Of a stretch of DNA of 64,000 bases, positions 20,900 to 32,925 are shown piece after piece (the first letter of the stretch is position 1; each line of letters opens with the position of its first letter). Position numbers and translations under genes: made by a program. Origin of the DNA: Ascaris suum (lineage: Eukaryota > Nematoda > Chromadorea > Rhabditida > Ascarididae); the NCBI GenBank assembly GCA_013433145.1, contig CM024175.1:4944516-5008515 (forward strand), given 5' to 3'. The notes beneath the pieces are model-generated. The model was given only the letters and a program-made list of their open reading frames with translations. It did no database searches and had not been told where the DNA came from.

Positions 20900-22075
20900 A
20901 AACTTCGTTTTATTTTTCTGCTTTGTTGAATACAAATATATATTGCAAAAAAATGACATTAGTGTGATGTTATTACGCGTGTTCCTTAATTTGCATGGCG
21001 CCATTAGAGCTCAGCACAGCTCATGTTCAAATGCAATTTTTTCAGAACGCATGACTCAATATTGGCACTGTCGTTCTTCTACCAGAGATAGAGGCATTCC
21101 ACGTTTTCCACCTCAGGCTTTCCACGGAGCAATACTGACTCTTTTTGACGAGCATTTAAAGCATCCACATGTAAATGACGGACATATGAATGCGAAAAGC
21201 ATGAAACTAGTTTGAAGATTCACACGTTGGCGCTAACCTGAAGTGTTACATCTCGAGAAGCTGATGTGCTGGAACATCGATATGCACGCAAATCTCTCAG
21301 CAGAAATTCCAAATACATATGCAAAATGCAAAACATAGAGTAGAATTCTTGACGCGGAATTGTTTCATAAATTAGAGTGCAAGAAAATATCAGTGCTATG
21401 CAGTCACATTCACGAACAGTAGAGAAGCTGCGCACTTTTTAAAATGAGCGATTCGCAGTTTTCAAAGAAAAAGAAAGGCATTCCTTACGTATCTTTCGTT
21501 CTCAAGGAGAGACAAATAGGCCAGAAGCAGCGTGCACAAACGATGAGTCCCTTACAGCCAGGTTCTGAATGCAACTATGGAACACCTCAATCCTACTGCC
21601 GATTTTAATGCCCTATTGCATAAGCGTATCAACAACCCGATAAACTTAAACGAATTTTTGAAATAGATCGTCCGGTTCCATAGTATGAAATTTCTGAGAC
21701 ACAATCACACATCAACTCGTCATTCTGTTTACTAGCAAAGATCGGATCGGAAGAATTCCTCCGCAATACTCGGAAAACGCGACGTTCTCGAACTGAAATC
21801 GCGCTAATCTAAACTTTGCTTCAAATTGGAGGATCATTCGTCGTGACTGACCATGACACGCTAGGATTCGAGCAGCAGATACTGCCACCGATCCAGAAGT
21901 CTTATTTTCAACTGCTGTTGGCGAAGCACCGAGCATATCACAAATGACAAGCTGCGCCACAGAGAGAGAAGTTACCACTGGATTCGTGATCATCTGATAA
22001 AAAACAAATTCGGTGTTTGCTGAGCACAGAAACGCGCTGCAAACTTGTTAACAGTACCGCGACTGTTGCTTAATC
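20900..22075. other. No clear gene; two weak ORFs
   Basis: A plus-strand stretch after a TTTTTTCAG at 21039-21047 reads MTQYWHCRSSTRD to a stop at about 21215. A minus-strand ORF spans 21712-21993. Neither is recognised, and neither has convincing partners. Confidence 0.4.
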
Positions 22076-22208
22076 TCACGTCTTTTTGGCTCCGTTTTGA
22101 CGACGGATTTCCTTATGTCGCATCATTGCCCACGTCTTCTGTTGCTCGCGTAAATATCTTTTTGCTTCATACTTCCTTCTTAATGTGTTATCCTTAATGC
22201 TTTCTGAA
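22076..22208 (-). CDS. Terminal exon of an unrecognised minus-strand gene
   Basis: On the minus strand TTTTGTTTCAG is followed by an open frame to TGA at 22076, reading [18 protein letters not shown] then ends GAKKT. It is highly basic and helical in character. The longer ORF through the AT repeat upstream is an artefact; the AG acceptor at 22209-22210 is the likely boundary. No upstream exon was identified across the microsatellite. Confidence 0.4.
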
Positions 22209-22279
22209 CTGAAACAAAATATCCAAGGTGCACTTTTGGCAGCGCTTCTTCTGTGCAAGAATGGCATGAACTGAATACA

Positions 22280-22472
<193 letters not shown>

Positions 22473-23419
22473 GAGGGAAATGAGGAAGAAAATGTGTGAT
22501 GACCATGAAATTCAAGCCAAGAGGATATTTTAGAAAGAGACTCGGCCATACAAAAAATACGTTTTCTTTGCCATATTGTTTTTTTTTTCAGACGCCGGGC
22601 ATGTCTGGACTGAGAAGATTTCTCGGTCAACACCTTCATGCCGCCTCCATATAGAGCAAAAAGTTGAGGATTATTTTATTTTTTAGTTGGCACCTCCATA
22701 GAGAGTTTCTGATCACTGCTTAATTAGTTATGCAGCGTTACTTTGAAGCTCTTAGGCTACATTTCCTCATTCTTTGAAGTCCTACTGAGATTTAAAAAAC
22801 AACGTAGACGGATACCAGTTAGTGAAAAGTGAAACAAAGGTTGTCTGTTTCCAAGACAAATGCATGACTTTTGTTGCCGCGTTTGTCATCTCCTGTTAAT
22901 TATGAAAGCATGTGTCCACGGTTCGTTTGCACTTACTGCGAGACACCCAGTTTTTGTCTTCACGTTATTCCACCTCTGCTTGCACCTGAAATCTCATCTA
23001 TCTGTAGTAATTGAACGAATCTCAACATATAACTAACTTCCTCTACTCATTTATGTGCTAGTGTGTTTATCAAAAATCGATGACCTTTTCGTATCCAACG
23101 AAATTTCCTGGAAAACTGTATCGCTCAAGCTTCGTCTTTCGCCAAAGCAAAAGCTTTCCTTAGTAACTCATTCGAAATTGTTGCCTTCTCTCGATATCAG
23201 AAGCCCTACCATAACACATCCTTTGTAGTGTTACAGCGACGGCATCTCCAGAAGACCACCAGGGAATTTTAAAAGGAATTTCTCGTGGAATTGGACGCAC
23301 ATTTAAATGTCTTCAATGAATGCCAGCCTCACCAAGGTGCCGATCGCTTCTGCTAAATGAATATGCAGCCATGTCAATGCGCAAGGAGGCTTTTTATTGA
23401 TCGGAAAAAGGATTCGAAG

Positions 23420-23932
23420 TTGCTTTTCCAAAATAGTCATAAGATCCCCTCCACAACCTCACGAAAATTTATTTACTGAGGATGCCGAAAACAAACGCCT
23501 GATTGAATTGCTGTTAGCGTTTGACGAATATGCCTGCGGTTTTGCCATGAACGGAATTCTTACCAGGTCTTGTACAAGCACCATTCCTACAATTTGTGCA
23601 AAGTGTAGGAAATGAAGCACTAATCAGGCGAAACAGATTTGACCTCCACGTATACAAGTCATTGCCAACTCTTCTATCCGATGAATTAGTCAACTCCCAT
23701 GTGGGCGGTGTGCTTCTTTGGAGATCCCACAAATGAGTTCACTGCTGCATTGGGCGGGCTTAATTCTCTGGACGTCCTCACTCTTGCACAGCAAAGCGCA
23801 TTTCGTTGCCGAAATCCTTCTGATCGACGTGAAAGGAAGTCGGGGATAGTTGTTTTCACGAGTCAAGGATTAAAGCCCACCCATTTGGAATTGCAATGGA
23901 ATATTCCTGCTAAGTTCTGCACTTTCGAATGA
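23420..23932 (+). pseudogene. Frameshifted protein relic, unrecognised family
   Basis: Three consecutive frames together read as one protein: one frame to about 23550 ending DEYACGFAMN, a second from 23554 reading EFLPGLVQAPFLQFVQ and RRNRFDLHVYKSLPTLL to VGGVLLW at about 23720, then a third reading GDPTNEFTAALGGL and VVFTSQGLKPTHLELQWN to a stop at 23932. One-base gain and two-base loss explain the two shifts. No intron interrupts the roughly 500 bases, while genuine genes here have exons near 100-190 nt, so a processed copy is possible. Remnants may extend upstream to about 23230. I do not recognise the family. Confidence 0.5.
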
Positions 23933-24060
23933 CACCAAAAATTTATATATGGGATTTTCGCTGCGTTATTTACCGAAACTCACCGAACTCATGCAAGAAG
24001 TGTTGTCGTAATTTTGCAATTTGCTCGAACCAATCATATTAGTGTAAATAGTTCTAAAAT

Positions 24061-25550
24061 TTTCCGACACTTGACTATAAGTCACATTAAAAGAGTTTTC
24101 AGTAACGAGTTTTACAGATAGGACGATCGACACGCGAAATAGTTCAAACTATAGTAAAGACAAGCTGTTTACCACTATACAGTCTAAATTGATTATTATT
24201 CCTGCGGACAAAGCAGCCGATAATTATACATTTGCAAATAAAAACGCTTACATCGAAAGTTTATGCAAGGAACTTGGAATTGGAAATGGCACAATTATTG
24301 ATAACGATATCTATGAATATGTCGGAAACAAAAGCGCCCTGGACATTATTAACGCACAGTGTATTTTTCCGGAAAGTGTTTGGTTAAAATTAAAGAGGAA
24401 ACGTTTCCTAAATTGTTTGCCATTCCCAAACGAAGCAAGAATTCCTAAAAGTTTAAATATCTAGCGGGAGCCAATAAAAGTTCCCTGAAGCCCTTCTCTT
24501 GCTTGTTACCGCAAGATTTTACAAAACTTATGGTAATTACTGCGACATAGCAGGTCAATGAAGCGAGATCAATTATTACTATAGAATTCTTATGACGTTT
24601 TCGATATAATTAACAAATATAGTAAGCATATTAAAATGGTTTTGGCCATTGATTTCTCCATCTCGCTTTCGGCACTACCACATGACCTTATTATTAAAGA
24701 TATGGAATTTTTAACACACGTCTGCTTTGAGAATTCCAAAAAGGTTTACCTCAATGTTTGTGGTAATAAAACTTTGTTTTACACAGACAATTACAAGTTC
24801 AACGCGCATTCTCTTGCCTTGAATAGGGCACAAATCATGGAAATAATTAAATTTATTAGCAACTAAAACTACGTTACCTTTGTTGGTTTCATTTTCAGGC
24901 AGTCTAAAGAAGCATCCATGGAAGGTAATGCCAACCCTGATATAACTGATCTTACATTGTCCGTCATGGAATATAAATATGCCAAGAACTGTTGCTTTAA
25001 TGCTACTTGTTGTAGGTAAGTTAATGATTTACTGATATTCAATACCGATAACTTTTAGAGTATTGATAAATTAATTTAGGAGATTCACTGCAGATTGAGT
25101 TTATATACACGGGTGCCACAGCTAACTTTTTGGCCTTGAACTTACACATTACCTGTAATGGTGTCGTCTCAAGCGTTTATGACAATATGGATCAATTTAA
25201 TTTAATGAATAAATATACTCAAATGGACAGTAACATCACATTGTTCATGCACAAAAACCTCATAATTTCTCAAATTTATAGATTTAGTGAAGCGAACTCA
25301 TTTAAGGCAGATTTTGTTACAAAATCTAAAGGACTGCTTAGAAATTATAGGCACAAAGGTCTTAATGTTACTCTAATGGAAAAATATTTATATACAGCAT
25401 TAATCAGCAAACTAGAATTATTTACTCTAATAGACAACGTATCAAAAGTTTGCTTTAGGAAATCTTTTATGGACTTTAGTTTCTTACGCTTATCACCTAT
25501 GCAGGATAAGGGAGTGATCTATGTTGGTCTTACCACTTAATAGTACGATC
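24061..25550 (+). pseudogene. Decayed reverse transcriptase, Penelope-like type
   Basis: Pieces in order: IIIPADKAADNYTF (24190 on), VLAIDFSISLSALPHDLI (24636 on), FRQSKEASMEGNA and DLTLSVMEYKYAK (about 24890-25000), a catalytic box reduced to a stop followed by VNDLLIFN (about 25014-25045), then a C-terminal part 25130-25540 with VSSVYDN, ISQIYRFSE and LLRNYRHKG. The layout DK-A-N-Y, DFS-LYT-LPH, FRQ-GIPMG, Y-DD, VYDK matches Penelope-like or related reverse transcriptases as I know them. Many stops and shifts, and the altered Y-DD box, show it is dead. No GIY-YIG endonuclease was recognised. Assignment to Penelope-like is by motif recall. Confidence 0.65.
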
Positions 25551-26416
25551 GCTTTGATCATATATACAAAGACTTATTGATTAACGCTCCTCAGTACTGC
25601 ATTAGCAATGATGGAACATTGCATTTTACGAATGCCATACACACAGTTTCTTAAAATAACATTTATTTTCGTGATTCTACATCTTTATATTATCCTATGA
25701 TTTCTATGCATTAGGTTAAGCAATTCATTCTGGTACTTTTATATTAGTATATCATCGTCAGAATCTTTTAGCAACCTCAAATGTCATTCTTTTCTTCGAT
25801 ATGTTTCATATTAAACGTGGATCATATAAATATTGCTCTACACGGGTTAGTACTGTGAGGTCGATGCCGTCAACACTGACACTTGTGTTTATCTATCACC
25901 AATCATCATTACGTTGTCGATGATGCATCTTTTTGCTCTATAATTTAAAGTATACGAATTTTAGCTCAGTATTTTGTATACGTCTACCTTTCTAACCATA
26001 GTGCAAAAATACCCTAGTTCTTATAGTCGCTTTTTACATGAAGCTATTCTTAGGCTTTGATTTTCCGTTATGATTGCCTGCTCTTCCTTTTTCTATAACT
26101 CTCCTTCTTTGCTTTTTAATTTAGCCTTCAACACGATTTTCCATAATATTATTAACATATTTCCTCAAAGCCTTTTGACCTCTTTTGTTTCACTTTAGTG
26201 CGAATTTACATGAGTAATACTGCGTATTTATGTACACAAAGTGTTTAGCCTCCTTTGTGTGCAACTTTTGCTTTTACTACGCATTTTTCTTAATATGTAT
26301 TTTACTTGTAGATTTCTTTTCCATTTTTCCACTTCTTTGCCTTTCTGCATATCCTCTCTAATCGTATTAATTTGTCTCTATAGCTTCTTACACTAATAGG
26401 GTTATGCGTATCGTTC

Positions 26417-26472
26417 TGACGATGGCCCGCGCATAACTCAGGTGCACACCTCAACGCATAAGGGCCGAAACG
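26417..26472 (+). other. Hammerhead-core-like hairpin downstream of the RT relic
   Basis: CTGACGA is followed by GGCCC, a long loop containing the inner hairpin AGGTG-CA-CACCT, then GGGCC and GAAAC. CUGANGA plus a stem plus GAAA is the hammerhead core layout, and Penelope-like elements are known to carry hammerheads. Stems I and III could not be formed, and one extra base (T) follows CTGACGA. It may be a decayed ribozyme or just a hairpin. Confidence 0.25.
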
Positions 26473-26829
26473 TGGTCACCTTTTCTTCTTAGAGGTAATC
26501 TATTCGCGGTCTTACTTCCTGCATTCTGAACATCTATCTCATCTCCTAGCAGGTATAAATTGGACTCTCCATCACTATGTTTACATTCGCCCATTTGTGT
26601 ATAACTTATCCAACTACGCGTTTACTGGCTTATTTACTATTCTTTTTCAAAAAGTTATGCATAAATTCTATTAATGTGCATCTTCGTCTGTTTTTCTTTT
26701 GGGGAGACTTTAAGAATGGGGATCGATATATACATTTGTTCTTCTCTTCTATAAAACCTTTAAAAATCGTGTTGGTTAGTTGTGCAACCGGTCAATAGTG
26801 TGAAAGCAGTTATCCGATTCACCGTGGAC

Positions 26830-26996
26830 TCAAGAGCCTTTCAGCAGTCGAGTGTTCAAGAGAGCAGATGTTTCCTCATTCGTGTCCTCCAGTCCTGACC
26901 GATATGCCTTCGTTATCGCGTTGTAGTAGAGATGCTTCCGAATAAGCATCTGTGTCCGAGGAGAACCAGAGACTATAAGAAAGCTTGCGCACACTC
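26830..26996 (-). CDS. Terminal exon, possibly of a serpentine receptor
   Basis: Minus strand: acceptor TCGTTTGCAG, then an open frame GVCASFLIVSGSPRTQ, then MLIRKHLYYN, to TGA at 26830. A hydrophobic end followed by a basic tail resembles the close of a seventh transmembrane helix in nematode chemoreceptors. This is a guess from character, not a domain match. Upstream exons would lie above 27,000; I did not find them. Confidence 0.3.
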
Positions 26997-27752
26997 CTGC
27001 AAACGACGAGGCATGCTCATTTTTGCAAAAGCCTTTTACATCTGTGCACATCGGTTTACTGGCCTCGTGAACACTTCGATCTAACATATCTGACCGCGCC
27101 AACAATCTTATCAAACTCTGTAGTGTCCAACTCAGTGATACTGTCAGACTGTACTACGGCGCGCTGAGTTTCTGGAGAATGGAATCGTGACGGACGACGG
27201 GGGAGTCAGTCACCTTCAGAAATACATTTGCGGAGTAAATTGAAAGTGAAGAGGCTAGATGGTGATTGTTTTTGAAACAGTGAAGTGCGTCGTACAACTC
27301 GAATTTGTGTTTGAAGAGGAATCTGTCTGCGAATTGACCACCATTGCAACTGGAGTGAATACTGAATAAGAGAAGAGATGTGGTGCTGTTCAGTTCAGCG
27401 TTTCTCGTGAGAGTGATAGAATGTCATTTTATTTAAATTCACCCACTATCTGTGGCATTTTTATGCGCTTTGGCACATTGGCATTTGCACGTCGCATTAT
27501 GGCATCGCCTCGCCGATTGCTACAAATTTGTACATTATTCCACCGGTGAGATTGTTTCAGATAACCTCTGCAGCTAAAGCAGTGGAAACTGCTGAACACA
27601 ATGAAAGAATGATATCAGAGCAGACTGACAGCCATAACGTTTACTCAGAAATTTGAAAAGAATAGTGGTCACTTGAATTTATGCAAATACTTGCACGTAT
27701 TTTGCATCCGGCCATCATAAATAACAGACCACTCATGTTTGTGCCGCTTGGC

Positions 27753-27843
27753 TCAAATATTCTTGATAGGAGCACTCAGATCAGGCGGGATATCAATGTG
27801 TTGCTGCACTTTTCGATCTTTTGCAAAGAACTTTTGGAACTGC
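27753..27843 (-). CDS. Candidate minus-strand terminal exon
   Basis: After a CTCTAG acceptor the frame reads KAKQFQKFFAKDRKVQQH, then DIPPDLSAPIKNI and TGA. Coding-like but short and unrecognised. A second possible minus-strand exon of 72 nt with good borders (TTGCAG, GTAAGA) lies at 28369-28440, reading SNFAKANHSIRTVANICG; the two might belong to one gene. Confidence 0.25.
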
Positions 27844-28368
27844 TTGGCTTTGTCTAGAGAACATGCAGACATTAATACAGCACTCTGTTTCAAAAGTACA
27901 TACCTCAGCAAACTCCTCCAGCTATCTTCCCAATGCAGGGCCTTCAACTTCAACTACTTCTTTCAGAATTCGACAAGAATGGGATCTCTCCTTGCCACCC
28001 TTAGCATATAAATAAATTTCCTTGTTTCGAAGAAAGAAGGAAAGATGCGATGGCACTTGATGGCACCAGATAAAATCTCACCCATCTTGAGTCTTCTAAC
28101 ACTTTTTTTGCGCCTACTGTCACCTTAATTTTCTATAACGTCTGCTTTACTAACACACCAAACATCAGCATCCTTCTTCTGAATTCAAGCAGAGTGCGTT
28201 AATCCCTTCCTCAATATTCAGCAAACTTCGCTATACGCACTATCTCATCCATCACAAAACGCTCAATCTGCATGAGTCAAATTATTAGCCACTTTCTTTT
28301 CTTCTTCTATTCCTCTCCGCAGGTGGGATAGCGTGTAATTGCATACGAACCTGCTTCCGCGTTCTTAC

Positions 28369-28440
28369 GTTGCACGCATTCGTGGATCCGCAAATGTTTG
28401 CCACCGTTCGGATGCTGTGGTTCGCCTTCGCGAAATTACT
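28369..28440 (-). CDS. Candidate 72-nt minus-strand exon
   Basis: Acceptor CGATTGCAG and donor GTAAGA bound an open 24-codon segment with several asparagines and cysteines. Phase 0 on both sides as read. Support rests only on borders and open frame. Confidence 0.2.
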
Positions 28441-31400
28441 CTGCAATCGCTCATTATGGCGAAGCGATGATTATGGCGGTGGCAAGCACATTCTCTTTTC
28501 TGTTTCCGCAGCTCTTTTAATGGCAACAACTATAGTTGTGAAATTTCATGTATAACGTGCGTCATGAGATAATCTCCTATACCATACTTCGTGTTTACGC
28601 GTGAGCTTCGTGAATGACATTGGGCGCCAATAAGCGGCAATAAATTCATGTTCACTTTGCACTTACGAGTAGTGGAATTAGTTCAAATACAAGAGCACTA
28701 CAGCACATGCTTTACTTTTGTTCGTGGCTTGTGGAATGTGTTGGCCAGATTAGCGGCATACAAGAGTGCATGTCGCACCATCTCTTCTGGCCCATATCTC
28801 TATTTTTACAGTATTTCTGATTTGCTTTTCTTTCAAATAGAAGAGTCGGTTTTCATCAGTGAGAAAACAATGAAAATGCAGCTGCCTGCAACTTTCATTT
28901 TATCTTGGCACCATGCAAAATGAACAGATACATATATATGGCAGCGAGATCGTTCAGTGTGGCTGTGCTCAAGTCTTTCTCTTTCTTACGCATTTCGGGG
29001 CCCCGCAGCGTATTAAATGTATCATCTTGTTTAGCGTTTGCCTTCCATAAACTGCATGTGAACGAATTCGCGCTGTCTTGTTAGTCACAATATATCAGGT
29101 TAAACGATCCCGTGAAGCATGCATCTTTTCGATCATAATTGCCATTATCGCGAATGACCACTTAAAGCACGAAGTGCAAAGGTCATAGCACTTGCAAGGA
29201 ATGACTGAGAGGAAGCAGGAAAGAGGGGAATAGATGAGACGCGCTTAGAGGCATTCTCATTCCGAGGCAAAAAAGTTGAACTTAGAGGCTGCATGGTTGT
29301 TTCTCGTTAGGCGCATTTATTGGTACCTTGTCAAAGGTACATTATTTCTTTGCCATAGTCATATTAATTTAAATTATCTGCAATGTTGGTGCCCTATATC
29401 CTCTTTACAAACACTTGCAAAAATATGCCCTGTGCTCTGTGAATGTGCCATACCTGTTCATGTATGGAGGGCCTTACCTATCTGTGCAGGAGTGTGTAGT
29501 GTAGGCTCGTCTCCACCTCCAGGCATTAATAACAGAGTCACAACAAGCAGCAGTAGCGGAACTTGATGCATATAACCGTTACTTTCAGATGCGATTCCCC
29601 TAATCACTTTTGCATCTGTTACGATTAAAGCTTTCTTCATATTATGAATTCTCGCAATCCATTATACGTCACTTTTAGCCGCAAAACCATTCTCATATTA
29701 AGTGACAGATTTTCTTGCAGATATTGACTGCAGATATTGTACCATGCTACATCATATTTTTCTTCCATTATGCTTCTATCTAATATATTTTAGCGTCCTT
29801 AAATTCTCCTCATTTTGTACCATAACACACAACTAACACATATAGATGTAAGATCTAGCTTCAGAATATTAGTGACCGCAATACCCTAAAACCTTCACTG
29901 AAATGAAGTACTCACTATATAAACTGCGAAACGTAGCAATCGGATTGAACAGGGAGGATGAGGAGCACAGCCCAATGCCACATCCGTAGCCTTCTTGTGA
30001 TTCCGGCTGTCACTCGGCCACGAGTTGGAGGACGCAATCGAGCATTGCAAATGAGTGAGTGAGGCGAAAGGATGAAGTGTAAAGCAGCGGTGTTCGAGAA
30101 ATGAAATACATAAGTGGAAGACACTAATCATCTCAAGTTTCACCATGCTTCGCCGGATCAACGTACGACGAGATCATAACACTGCGCCATGTTGAGCTCC
30201 CTTCTTGGTCGTCGCGACCAATATTGTGATCTGGAATCGAACACATTCTTGGACGAACGAACCACAGCCTATCTCCTTGAACTTCACTTGGTGTCGTGAC
30301 AAGTTCACACCAAAACAAACAACGTGGCATCTTTGAGTTGTACAAATAAAGCGTAATATCTTGGCACAGCAGCGTTCACGTCCATCATTCTCTGCTTTCT
30401 ATACGAATCATCATCAGAAATTAAGCTACCAAGTATGGAGCCTTATGCTTCTACAAGTCTTCGGATTTTCAAATGGCACAATTGTCTCCTCTCCTGTTGA
30501 ATCACACGGGCACTCCTATAAGGTGCTCTCATATCTGCGAGTTAATTTCCATTGATCATATTTTATTTGTGTCGCGCAGCCATTCTACTTGTGCAAAAGC
30601 ATAGAAATGCATCAAATTGCAAGCCTAAAAACCTGCGTTCAGTTGACTTTTTTATTTTATAGGAGCACAGTGCATAGGATTGGTCGCATATACTTATCGG
30701 TCATCCTCTCATTTTAACTGTGCTGAGGTCTCTCTTTCTTCATACGTATTTCAATGCCGACAAGTTATCATTTTTAGTATATGCTGCTTGGAAGCACCAA
30801 ATGAAGGGAATCATACTGCCAGATTATGTTCTGACACCTCGTCGACATGATGAAGTGAAATGCAAAAAAAGTGCGTCTCAGCGGTCATCTTGCGCGTTTC
30901 CCACGTGCTGAGCGTGGATTTTTTTGGCTACGAAATGACACTTTTCGCTAATTATGCAAAATGTTCGAGTGAATTCTTCGTTCTCACTTCTAGTTGTGCT
31001 TTGTAGTGGTATAACTGGGATATGGTGTTCCTTGTGTTGAATAGAATATCATATGGAGCGAAACAAAAGTTTGCCGCCTTGAATTATTGTTTCACTTTTA
31101 CGATATTTTGGCTTTTTTTTGTAGCATTCAGATGAAGGTGTTAACCCATCGAAATTTCTTTCAGTCGGTAACCGAAGAACCGAATTCTAAAAACGTGGAT
31201 CAATTATCGACCTGAACGAATCACATGAGACTAGAACCAAAAATTCGTCCTTAAAACCAACTGAAATTTTCTTTTAGAACTGATCTTGTGTTAAAAGGCA
31301 TTTAGCCATGAATAGCACTGGGGATTATTGGTTCGGCGCGGTTGCATTTCGTGCAGATTTATTCCAACAACAACAGCAAATCGATGGCCAGTTGAGAACA

Positions 31401-32764
31401 TAATAGAAGTGGCTGAAATATGAATAGGGTATCGAGGGACTTTTAGAGAAGTGGCTGATATAGGTCTACATTGGAGAGGCAGAATGGAGAGGAAATTTAG
31501 TAATAATTGTGAGGAGAAGTTGTTGAATTTAGGAGAAATGGGTTGTTGAATTCTGCAGTTTGACTGTGACTGAAAGTAAGGCGTGGTCTTCTGCAAATAA
31601 ATTCAACACAGGATTGATTGAAAAGCCAACAAAGACAACTGCAAGTGCAATGAGATAGTTGAAAAACAATGCAAGTGGATGGAGAAGGAGAATGCAACTA
31701 ATGAGATCCGTCCATCTATGAAGGTTCGTTCAAACTGGACGAAATTTTGCGGACAGTTCTTAGGAATTTTCCTTTGGACGCTGCAGCTGGTCACTGTTTA
31801 CGATAGCAGATCACTTTAACTTGAACGATGCTCTACAGCAGCCAAGCAGAACTAGCTTTTGGCGATCACAACGTTTTACCTCCGGGAAAGTAGTGTGATC
31901 AGAAGTGCTCGAAAGATATTAAACCCTCTGACTAACGAACGTTTTTTAAAGGTGCTGCAATCAGCGTGACCGGTCGCAGCACACTGTGCGAATTCTTTCA
32001 AAAGATGGGCATTAGGGAGTGGCGTTAAACGACAGTGCTTGATGCCAGCTATAATTGTATTGTATTTCCACACATCGGCGTCCACAAAACTATTGTCTCC
32101 AGTGAATAGGGCAGAAACACGATCAATGCTGAATAGATGCTAAAGAACTCCCGAGCTTGCAGCAAGTCAGATGAAGCGGCATCAACAATTAAGCTACATA
32201 ATGAATGCGGAGATAAATGCGGCTTTCTTGCAGTACATAATAATGCAAACAAAAAAGCAATTGAAATGCTGCTCTCGGGCATGCAAAAATTTCGAAGCTA
32301 TGAAATTCACTTATCACTCGCTTTATAAAACAGCAGAAAACTATGAGTTATTTCACAGTGAAAACAGCGAAGATATGATTGCAACATAAATGAAGTAAAG
32401 AGTACTATAAATGGGAGAAACGCCTTTCACTATCAATAAAACAGCAAATTCCATGGAGGAGCCGAAACGGCGTATGAAGGAGCATCTTTTGATGCAAACT
32501 ATTTTAACCTTTTATTACAGCCTCAAACCTTATTAACATAATGAGAATTACCTCAGAACCAGGTGTAATGCGCATATATTCCAACTTCTTAGTCCCGCTC
32601 CTCCCTTCCTCCTCCTCCATCCCGTCAGCCTTAGCTGCTACTGTCATTTGGATTTTCCATACTCAACATTCTTTTGCACGTGAGAAATTTCCGCTGAAGT
32701 AAGGATTGTTTCGATGTCGTATTATCAAATGCCAACTGCTGCAAAAGTAGGTGTCGCATGCTAA
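28441..32764. other. No supported gene
   Basis: Short ORFs on both strands only. A plus-strand open stretch of about 60 codons near 31640-31818 reads CKCNEIVEKQCKW and then a hydrophobic part, but has no borders or family match. Nothing else stands out. Confidence 0.4.
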
Positions 32765-32925
32765 TCATAGCCCTTCAGAAAAGAAGTTCGGATTTTCTTT
32801 AGATTTGCACCCACTCGAGCCCTGCAGTGAACAAATCTCGCACACGATCAATTCTTCCAACTTCTGACACCCCACCAAATCATCTTCTGACGTACAGTTG
32901 ACGGTCGGTAAACGACCTGCAACAC
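32765..32925 (-). CDS. Candidate cysteine-rich terminal exon
   Basis: Minus strand: after an ATTGCAG acceptor the frame reads GRLPTVNCTSEDDLVGC, then CEICSLQGSSGCK, ending at TGA 32765. Five cysteines and one sequon suggest a secreted or lumenal protein. Unrecognised. Upstream exons not found. Confidence 0.3.
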
